Shown here: piece by piece, positions 1 to 5,708 of the stretch
Layout: every line of letters starts with the position of its first letter
Numbering within the stretch: position 1 is the stretch's first letter
From: Paraburkholderia oxyphila NBRC 105797
GTDB lineage: Bacteria; Pseudomonadota; Gammaproteobacteria; Burkholderiales; Burkholderiaceae
Direction of reading: 5' to 3'
NCBI RefSeq assembly: GCF_000685075.1
Contig: NZ_BAYD01000013.1
Span: 105,125-169,124, forward strand
Length of the DNA stretch: 64,000 nucleotides
Notes under the pieces: generated by a model
What the model was told of the DNA's origin: nothing
Database searches by the model: none
What the model saw: the letters and a program-made list of their open reading frames with translations, nothing else
Made by a program: the position numbers and the translations under genes

Positions 1-1
1 G

Positions 2-358
2 AGGCGCCGCGCAGTCAGGCGTGTTCCAGTGTGGTTTGGTGGCATGACGACGAACCCGCGCGACGCCATGACCACCGCACTGACGTTCTCGAATGCGATG
101 CGTACGTTCTATAGCTTCGTGTACCAGCCCACCATCAGTACGACGCGCGAGCATGAGCAGCGCGAGTACTTCATAAAGCGCCTGGTGTTTGCCGCAGGCG
201 TGACGGATCTGTTCGAACGGCACCTGTTCGACCCTGCGGTACGGATTGTGAACCGATGCGCGGAGACGCTGCGCGCCCTGCAGTCGGGCGACCTGAATTT
301 TTATCTCGCATTGATAGGAGGATTGCTGATCGCGATCCTGTTCCTCACGCTCCTGTAG
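2..358 (+). CDS. C-terminal end of HyfB/complex-I-like membrane subunit (partial)
   Basis: The reading frame is open from the window edge and ends at 358, so only about 118 C-terminal residues are visible. The piece runs from a PVWFGG stretch, through a TFSNAMRTFYSFVY segment, to a final hydrophobic helix (about the last 20 residues, LIGGLLIAILFLTLL). This matches the usual end of hydrogenase-4 component B and related proton-conducting NuoL/MrpA-like subunits. Those proteins are polytopic inner-membrane ion translocators. Formate-hydrogenlyase-type subunits are among the gene classes known to be placed under fluoride riboswitches, and the next gene downstream has one. It may therefore belong to the same fluoride response, but its own promoter is outside the window. 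Family call moderate; function inferred. Confidence 0.6.
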   Translation, partial: RRRAVRRVPVWFGGMTTNPRDAMTTALTFSNAMRTFYSFVYQPTISTTREHEQREYFIKRLVFAAGVTDLFERHLFDPAVRIVNRCAETLRALQSGDLNFYLALIGGLLIAILFLTLL

Positions 359-487
359 TGTCGTCCTCCCCAGGCCCCGCCGCAGAGCCTCAAAGGGCGG
401 GCTCGCCAGTCTGCTCTCGCGGCTCTCTAACCGTGCGCAATCGGCGCGCGGCAGGGCGGTTTGTGCGTCCTTTCTGCGACACCCGGG

Positions 488-516
488 TTGCAGGAGGGCA
501 CATCGTCCCTTACAAT
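488..516 (+). promoter_or_regulatory. sigma-70 promoter for the first fluoride riboswitch
   Basis: A TTGCAG -35 box (488-493) and a TACAAT -10 box (511-516) are separated by 17 bases. The predicted start near 523 lies about five bases before the riboswitch aptamer, as expected for a leader that begins with the aptamer. The same layout recurs at the other two riboswitches in this window. Confidence 0.65.
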
Positions 517-527
517 CGCCGGGCTTT

Positions 528-612
528 CGGAGATGGCATGCCTCCCTTAACCGCCGCGTCCTTTTAGCGGCTGATGATGCCTACGAGTTCCTGGGTGAAG
601 GAGGTCGTAGGT
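528..612 (+). ncRNA. Fluoride (crcB-motif) riboswitch upstream of the CLC gene
   Basis: GGAGATGG at 529-536 is followed by the complementary CCTCCC at 541-546, then a GC stem (CCGC...GCGG), then the diagnostic CTGATGATGCCTACG at 571-585. These are the conserved parts of the fluoride-sensing crcB aptamer. Just after it, CCTACGA (580-586, the 3' end of the aptamer) is complementary to TCGTAGG (605-611). This gives an alternative stem next to a GAAGGAGG stretch (597-604), a plausible expression platform. It sits directly before a CLC channel gene with fluoride-type motifs, a known target class of this riboswitch. Confidence 0.93.
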
Positions 613-635
613 CGTCCGTGCGGTGCCCCCGTCGC

Positions 636-662
636 CCAGGTTTGATGACGTTTCAAACCTGG
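636..662 (+). repeat. Perfect 10-bp inverted repeat just before the CLC start codon
   Basis: CCAGGTTTGA (636-645) and TCAAACCTGG (653-662) form a perfect 10-bp hairpin with a 7-base loop, ending five bases before the ATG at 668. No T-run follows, so it is not a classical terminator. It may mask the weak ribosome-binding site and work with the riboswitch to control translation. This role is inference. Confidence 0.5.
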
Positions 663-667
663 AAAAC

Positions 668-1984
668 ATGAAAAACCTGAAGTCTCTCGAGCAGGTCGCG
701 ATGCTGCCGTACATGGCGCGCTGGCTGCTCCTGTCCTGCATACTCGGTGCACTTGCCGGCACCGCATCCGCCGTCTTCCTCTACGCGCTTGATCGCGCAA
801 CCGATATCCGCCTCGACAATCCCTGGCTGCTATGGCTTTTGCCGTTGGCGGGCTTCGCCATGGGCTGGGTCTATCATCGTGTGGGCAAATCGGTCGAAGG
901 GGGTAACAACCTGCTGATCGACGAAATCCACGATCCGCAAAAGATCGTTCCCAAGCGCATGGCTCCGCTCGTGCTGATCGCGACGGTGGTCACTCACCTG
1001 TTTGGCGGATCCGCGGGCCGTGAAGGCACGGCTGTCCAGATGGGCGGGGCACTCGCCGATCAGGTGACGGCCCTCTTTGGGCTCGATCGCGAGGAACGCC
1101 GGATTCTCCTGATGGGCGGCATCGCGGCGGGCTTCTCCTCCGTATTCGGCACGCCGCTGGCCGGCGCGATCTTTGGACTCGAGGTGCTGGCCATCGGCCG
1201 CCTGCGTTACGACGCACTGCTTGCCTGTATCGCGTCGTCGCTCGTGGCCGATCAGGTGTGCCGTGCCTGGGGCATCCATCACACCGTATACAGCATTCCG
1301 GTCATTCCCTCCGTGACGGCGCTGGGCGTGGGCTCGGTCATCGTGGCGGGGATTGCCTTTGGCGCGGTGGGCATGCTGTTCGCAGACTCGACGCACGCCT
1401 TGTCCGCATTCATCAAGCGCAAGATCGCCTACGCCCCGGCGAGACCGCTCGTGGGTGGCGCAGTCGTTGCGGTGGCGGGCGTCGTCCTGAACGTCCCGCA
1501 GTATCTGGGGCTGGGAATTCCCACGATTGTTCAGGCGTTCAACGGACCGCTGCCGGTCTACGACTTCGCCGGCAAGTTCGCCTTTACGGCTGTCACACTC
1601 GCGTCCGGCTTCAAGGGTGGCGAGGTGACGCCGCTCTTCTACATCGGCGCGACGCTTGGTAATGCGCTGGGTCATGTGCTCGCGTTGCCGATTCCGGTGC
1701 TTGCGGGTCTGGGCTTCGTTGCCGTGTTCGCCGGTGCTGCAAACACGCCGATCGCATCAACCATCATGGCCATCGAGTTGTTCGGCTCGGACATTGCGGT
1801 CTACGCGGCGCTCGCCTGTGTCGTGGCCTATCTCTTTTCCGGGCATACGGGCATCTATCGCGCCCAGCGCGTCGGCCACGCAAAACACCCGCTGCTGCCT
1901 GCGGGAATGCGTCTTTCTGATATTCCAGCGCTTCGGCGCGCGCGTCGTGCAGCCGCCGCAGCGGCTTCGCCGAGCCAGTCGTGA
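668..1984 (+). CDS. CLC-family channel/antiporter, probably fluoride-type (CLC-F)
   Basis: Polytopic inner-membrane protein of about 438 residues with the CLC hallmarks. EGGNN (residues 77-81) stands where chloride CLCs have GSGIP. GREGT (117-121) carries the gating glutamate E119. GGEVTPLFYIGATLG marks the later half. Replacement of the GSGIP filter and the GREGT form are typical of the fluoride/proton antiporter branch (CLC-F), which exports toxic fluoride. The upstream fluoride riboswitch supports this strongly. An in-frame GTG at 623 would add 15 residues, but ATG 668 gives the normal family N-terminus; 698 and 710 are further in-frame ATGs. The DUF190 gene follows after 25 bases and is probably co-transcribed. 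Substrate is inferred from motifs and regulation, not measured. Confidence 0.9.
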   Translation: MKNLKSLEQVAMLPYMARWLLLSCILGALAGTASAVFLYALDRATDIRLDNPWLLWLLPLAGFAMGWVYHRVGKSVEGGNNLLIDEIHDPQKIVPKRMAPLVLIATVVTHLFGGSAGREGTAVQMGGALADQVTALFGLDREERRILLMGGIAAGFSSVFGTPLAGAIFGLEVLAIGRLRYDALLACIASSLVADQVCRAWGIHHTVYSIPVIPSVTALGVGSVIVAGIAFGAVGMLFADSTHALSAFIKRKIAYAPARPLVGGAVVAVAGVVLNVPQYLGLGIPTIVQAFNGPLPVYDFAGKFAFTAVTLASGFKGGEVTPLFYIGATLGNALGHVLALPIPVLAGLGFVAVFAGAANTPIASTIMAIELFGSDIAVYAALACVVAYLFSGHTGIYRAQRVGHAKHPLLPAGMRLSDIPALRRARRAAAAAASPSQS

Positions 1985-2009
1985 CCCCCATACCAGTTTC
2001 CAGAACATC

Positions 2010-2366
2010 ATGTCCAAGCTGATTTCGCTTCGCCTGTATTTCCATCATTCCGAGCGCGCTCATGTGCAACATCCGAAACGCTTCTGGCAGCGCCTCACGC
2101 GCCCGAGTCTCGCACGCCATCTGCTCAATCACGCGAAGCGCGCGGGTATCGAGCAGGCCGTGCTGCACCGTGTCCACGCGGGTTATCTGAACGGGGACAG
2201 GCTCCATCATGAGCATGTCGAAGTAGCGCATCACCGCTTTCCGCATTGCATCGAGCTGATCGACCTGGAGAGCAAGGTGAGGGCGTTCTGGGGCACGCAC
2301 GGCCAGGGCCTTCAAAACGTGCGCGCCGTGTTTCTTCCCTGTGAAAAAGCGGCGGTCGAGGGCTGA
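2010..2366 (+). CDS. DUF190 family protein (PII-like small protein)
   Basis: A 118-residue protein whose sequence follows the DUF190 pattern: an N-terminal beta strand (ISLRLYFHH), a helix (LARHLLNHAKRAGIEQAVLHRVHAGY), then HHEHVEVAHHRFPHCIELIDLESKV. DUF190 proteins are small PII/ferredoxin-fold-like proteins often found beside the fluoride exporter CrcB. Here one follows a CLC-F-like gene instead, which supports a role in the fluoride response, perhaps as a transporter partner or sensor. It begins 25 bases after the CLC stop with no promoter between, so it should share the riboswitch-controlled transcript. The Shine-Dalgarno site is weak. The protein is histidine-rich (about ten His), which could reflect metal binding. 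Confidence 0.8.
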   Translation: MSKLISLRLYFHHSERAHVQHPKRFWQRLTRPSLARHLLNHAKRAGIEQAVLHRVHAGYLNGDRLHHEHVEVAHHRFPHCIELIDLESKVRAFWGTHGQGLQNVRAVFLPCEKAAVEG

Positions 2367-2474
2367 ATCGTTGCCCGGGCCACTGGCTCGTGCTGTTGCA
2401 CATCCAGCTACACCCGAAGCGGTGCTGATGCGAAGGACCGGCACGGCATTCCCCCGTGATTTGTGGAGGCCGAT

Positions 2475-2765
2475 GTGAAGGACACCCGTGGAGGTCTGGC
2501 GGAGAGGCGCGCCATGCGCTTAGTCCTTCTCGTCGGTGTCCTGAGCTTTTTCGCGGACTTTACCTATGAGGGCGCGCGCAGTGTCCTTGGCCCGTGGCTC
2601 GCCACAATGGGGGCGTCGGCCACGATCATCGGGATGGTTGTCGGCTTTGGCGAACTGCTCGGTTATGGGCAAGGCCATTCGCAATCCGCCGCGGGACGTG
2701 ATGCTTGCCAGCGCCGCAAAGCGCATCGGCGGATATGGCCGGGCCTTCGGGATTCACGAGCCTCT
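2475..2765 (+). pseudogene. MFS transporter remnant with internal deletion
   Basis: A GTG at 2475 behind GGAGG starts a typical major-facilitator N-terminus (LVLLVGVLSFFADFTYEGARS..., ending FGELLGYG near 2665). The following family segment (GKAIRNPPRDVMLASAAKR, then GGYGRAFGIHE) appears immediately, but in another frame (2667-2762). Roughly 30 intervening residues are lost, and nothing recognisable follows GIHE, whereas intact relatives have about 400 residues. The gene is thus internally deleted, frameshifted and truncated. It lies after the CLC-DUF190 pair and may once have belonged to the same operon. Confidence 0.75.
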
Positions 2766-2825
2766 GCCGCCAATACTTGCGGATCAAGGCTGTTCAAGAT
2801 CGATGCGCCCGCCATCAAGGTCACT

Positions 2826-3378
2826 TCATTGTTCGTGACCTTGCGCGTGCGGCAACGCGAAGTCGCGAGTGCCCGGCGTATCCGGTGCGTCTAACTGGTA
2901 GCCGACGCCGAGCATGACCGCAGTAGTCGAGGGCCCCCTCGTTACCTGCACGTGATTGAGTTGCAGATTCGCTATCCAACGCCGATGAATACCACGTGGC
3001 GCGCCCGCTGTAGACGACGCCCCAGCCGTGCGTATTCGAGTAGCCAAGGCCTTGTTCGGTGGCCTCGGTGTCAAAGTAACGATAGGGGCCCACACCGGGA
3101 GCGATGACGAACCTCCCTTGGGCGAGTGGACATCCGCCCCATACCTGCATGAGCGGACCATCTCGTTGATGATCGCGAATATGTCCTTCGTCAAGGCACG
3201 TGATACTGCCGGCGAGGTACCGGCCGAATCCCTCCGTATAGTCGAGCGACCATGCGTAGGAATGGCTATGCTCACCCGTCAACGGTCCGCTGTACAGCCC
3301 GAACTCTTGAGCCGATGCGTGGCCGGTCCCAATGCATAGCGCCGCAGCGGCAACGGCGAGCGTCCAGTTCGCCTTCAT
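2826..3378 (-). pseudogene. Small secreted, probably outer-membrane beta-barrel protein, frameshifted
   Basis: It starts at ATG 3378 with a clear signal peptide (MKANWTLAVAAAALCIGTGHASA) and continues as an acyloxyacyl-hydrolase/PagL-like or general small beta-barrel protein up to GWGVVYSGRATWY. Near 2985-2992 the coding sense moves to the neighbouring frame (RRWIANLQLNHV ... MLGVGYQLD), which ends at 2826. The second part reads as normal C-terminal barrel strands, so one frameshift separates two good halves; a sequencing error is the alternative. The intact product would be about 180 residues. The family name is tentative. Confidence 0.6.
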
Positions 3379-3528
3379 CGATGTGTTCGTGGGGACCGGC
3401 GTAGCCGTAGTTGATGGCGAGCGAGTTCAGGCGGCGCGTTTCTGCTGGACCGGTTTTTTGCGCGACTTGCACGTGCCTATCTGATGTTATCGGGTCTTTG
3501 CCTGCTCGCAATGTCTGGTCGGCAACTA

Positions 3529-4875
3529 TCAGCTGCGATCCGCAGGGCAAGGGCGAACGTCGGGAAGTGGCCGTACCGGGCGCAGGAAATGGCATAGCGC
3601 TGTGCTCAGCCGGCGCTCGATACCCGGGTTCGATGCGTAAATCAGGGCTTCCGCGAAGTGCTTGAGGCACACCCCTGAGGTGACCGGCGGCGCGTCTTCG
3701 TTGGGCTGCGCGCGGGACACGTTCCGGACCAATTGGGCAATGGCCCTGCGCGCCGCAATTTCTTCTGTGGCGCAGCCGGGGCACGCCTCGCGCTGGAGCG
3801 CTTCACGCGCGCACGCCGTACCGTTCGCCTGGGCCGCGCTGCCGCCGACCGCGTTGAACCAACGAAGTTTGCTGCGTCGACGTCGTTTAGGTCGTTCGCC
3901 GGGTCCCGGCGCGGTGGTCGCCGGACGACCGGGCAGCGCGGTCTGGAGATAGCGCTGAAGCGCCGCACGCTGCAGGCCTCGGTCTGCCTGCGCGAGGCAG
4001 AGCAGCAGGTGGTTGCGGCAGGTCGGAAGCGTAATCCACCCAGGTTGTTCAAGACGCACGTTTTCTGCGGCGGCCATCAGCCATTGGCCCCGCGCAATGC
4101 GGATCGCCTCGCAGACCGGGCACGCACAGAGCGTATCCGATCGGGGCACCCCGTCGCGCGCGAGTGGGTAAAGAACACCTTGCAGGGCAGTGACGCGGTC
4201 ATCGGAGCGAATCTCCGGCGGTGTGTCGAGCGTCGTGATCGCCGTGCGGGCCAGGTCGCGCAACTGGCGCACGAGACGACCGCGCAGGGGCGGTTCCGTA
4301 CGCTGGACAAGGAGCTGGGTGTGGACGAAGCACAGTGGTGGCAGGGAGGCGCGCTTGCCGTCGTTTTCGAGGCCGCGTAGCACGCGGGCCACGGCGCGTC
4401 CTTCGCTGCGGTGAAAGTATATGCAGGCCGGACAGCGCCCGCGCGCATTGAACAGAATGTCCTGGAGCAGTTCGTCCTGCAGGGCCGTGCGCTCAAGCAA
4501 CGAGGCCAGATGGCGGCCCCCTTCACGAATGGTTGCCTCCAGTTCACGTGGCACCTTGCTGTCAGGCGATGCGATCATGGCTGCATGATCCGGACAGAAT
4601 CCCATGCTCGTCGCGATGGTCTGCGCGAGTGCCGCCCGTGCGCGTGCATCGCGCATCAGACGTCCGAAATATCGCCCGTCCGCATCGGCAAGCCGCGCGC
4701 AGATAACACATTCAGGACCCCCAGCGGCAACGGCAGGGGGCGTCAAATCTGCGAGGCGGGTGCCTGGAACGACGAAATGGTTGTCGCACGGAGCGGCACC
4801 GTCGGACAGGGAGGATCGCAAGGAGGGCATGGCCGTCACGTTCAGGGTCTGCTTACGTGACCTGGGGGATGGCAC
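3529..4875 (-). CDS. Fluoride-riboswitch-controlled protein with four CxxC...CxxH repeats
   Basis: About 448 residues from GTG 4875 (an in-frame ATG at 4830 would give 433). Four copies of one unit are visible, each a CxxC pair followed by CxxH: C56/C59-C94/H97, C148/C151-C182/H185, C252/C255-C286/H289 and C365/C368-C403/H406. The gap between second and third cysteine is 35, 31, 31 and 35 residues. Each Cys3His set could bind zinc or another metal; the units resemble DUF6062-type proteins, but I cannot name the family firmly. A basic stretch RPKRRRR lies near residue 330. No signal peptide or membrane segment is seen, so it is probably cytoplasmic. The gene sits behind a fluoride riboswitch, back to back with the ACT/dynamin operon, whose GTPase carries two more copies of this unit. 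Function unknown. Confidence 0.85.
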   Translation of the reverse strand: MPSPRSRKQTLNVTAMPSLRSSLSDGAAPCDNHFVVPGTRLADLTPPAVAAGGPECVICARLADADGRYFGRLMRDARARAALAQTIATSMGFCPDHAAMIASPDSKVPRELEATIREGGRHLASLLERTALQDELLQDILFNARGRCPACIYFHRSEGRAVARVLRGLENDGKRASLPPLCFVHTQLLVQRTEPPLRGRLVRQLRDLARTAITTLDTPPEIRSDDRVTALQGVLYPLARDGVPRSDTLCACPVCEAIRIARGQWLMAAAENVRLEQPGWITLPTCRNHLLLCLAQADRGLQRAALQRYLQTALPGRPATTAPGPGERPKRRRRSKLRWFNAVGGSAAQANGTACAREALQREACPGCATEEIAARRAIAQLVRNVSRAQPNEDAPPVTSGVCLKHFAEALIYASNPGIERRLSTALCHFLRPVRPLPDVRPCPADRS

Positions 4876-4972
4876 TGGCAGACAGCCTACGGCGTCCCCC
4901 CCAGGGGTCCGTAGGCATCATCAGTCGCGCAGAAAAAGCGCGGCAGTTCGAGGGAGGATGCCATCTCCTCCC
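4861..4972 (-). ncRNA. Fluoride (crcB-motif) riboswitch with interleaved-stem expression platform
   Basis: Read on the minus strand: GGAGATGG (4968-4961), CCTCCC, a GC hairpin with a T-rich loop, and CTGATGATGCCTACGG (4924-4909) form the fluoride aptamer. The aptamer's conserved GCCTACGG partner (plus strand 4909-4916) is exactly complementary to a copy at 4885-4892. A second exact 8-bp pair, 4861-4868 with 4898-4905, overlaps it in an interleaved order, so the two stems compete. The second stem lies at the GTG start region of the downstream gene. This is the layout of a switch toggling between two folds. Confidence 0.92.
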
Positions 4973-4976
4973 GGAC

Positions 4977-5006
4977 AGTCTAGCGCAGATCGAAACGGTA
5001 CTGCAA
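4977..5006 (-). promoter_or_regulatory. sigma-70 promoter for the CxxC...CxxH repeat gene
   Basis: On the minus strand TTGCAG (5006-5001) and TAGACT (4982-4977) are separated by 18 bases. Transcription should start near 4970, at the beginning of the riboswitch aptamer. Confidence 0.6.
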
Positions 5007-5060
5007 TGCGGGGAGCGATGCGCGGTGCCTTTCGCTTTCGCGCGGGTCCCCGCAAACACA

Positions 5061-5089
5061 TTGCGACGCACATCAAGCGGCGATAATAT
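5061..5089 (+). promoter_or_regulatory. sigma-70 promoter for the ACT/dynamin operon
   Basis: TTGCGA (5061-5066) and TAATAT (5084-5089) with a 17-base spacer. The predicted start near 5096 lies a few bases before the third fluoride aptamer. Confidence 0.65.
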
Positions 5090-5101
5090 TCATGAACACT
5101 G

Positions 5102-5153
5102 GTGGAGATGGCATTCTCCCTGACCGCCCGCCCGGGCTGATGATGCCTGCTGG
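5102..5153 (+). ncRNA. Fluoride (crcB-motif) riboswitch upstream of the ACT/dynamin operon
   Basis: GGAGATGG (5104-5111) pairs with TTCTCCC (5114-5120); a GC-rich hairpin (CCGCCCG...CGGG) follows, then CTGATGATGCCTGC (5137-5150). The last bases read CCTGC instead of the common CCTACG; the rest of the conserved core is kept. The leader between the aptamer and the first start codon (5343) is unusually long, about 190 bases, and holds further GC-rich hairpins such as ACTGG/CCAGT at 5170-5187. It stands opposite the minus-strand riboswitch, only about 130 bases away. Confidence 0.88.
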
Positions 5154-5342
5154 CCTGTTCGAAGGCGGCACTGGCACGACCACCAGTTCCCTTTCGGCCA
5201 GATTGTGCCCCCTGCACGTGGCCGCGCCTCCGGTGTGCCGGCCCAGCCGTTCATGCGTGCCCCGGCCACTGCCAGACGTCCTGTTGTCCCTGCTGCAGTC
5301 GTTTCATTGCGATGGTCGCGCAAACACTGCGAGGGAAGGCGG

Positions 5343-5666
5343 ATGGAACTCGACGGACAACGCATCGAAGTCTGGGAGGCGAACATTGCGGATCAACCCG
5401 AGTGGCTGGCGCATGCACTTGATGCGCTTGATGACGCCGCGGCAGCGCATGCAGGCTTCCATATACCCGAACACATTCACGCAATCCGTGTCTGCGGGCA
5501 CAACCGTACAGGGCTTGTGGCGGGCTTGCCTGGCATGATCGCCGGACTCGGCATCAACTTGCACGGCTTCACCGCGTCGACAATTGGTCACGAGTTCGTC
5601 GCGTACATCGCGGCGGACTCGCAGTCTGATATCGACAGGATCGTGCAGGCATTGCGCCAGTTGTGA
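5343..5666 (+). CDS. Small ACT-domain protein under fluoride-riboswitch control
   Basis: A 107-residue protein. ATG 5343 was chosen because GGGAAGG precedes it closely; a longer frame from 5205 reads through arginine- and proline-rich leader sequence. The protein has an ACT-like N-terminal half (VWEANIADQPEWLAHALDAL) and a second half (HAIRVCGHNRTGLVAGLPGM, then LGINLHGF) with the Rx(T/P)GL signature of ACT folds, which bind amino acids or other small ligands as dimers. No catalytic domain is attached, so a ligand-binding or sensor role is likely. It starts the operon; the dynamin-like GTPase follows after 42 bases. I know of no ACT protein described as part of a fluoride response. Confidence 0.75.
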   Translation: MELDGQRIEVWEANIADQPEWLAHALDALDDAAAAHAGFHIPEHIHAIRVCGHNRTGLVAGLPGMIAGLGINLHGFTASTIGHEFVAYIAADSQSDIDRIVQALRQL

Positions 5667-5708
5667 GCGGGCGGATGCCCTCGCCGTTGCGAAACGGAGG
5701 GAAACACG

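Noticed and set aside
830..1675. Long minus-strand open frame inside the CLC gene
   Set aside because: It is a shadow of the plus-strand gene: arginine/histidine-rich composition, no start site and no family motif.
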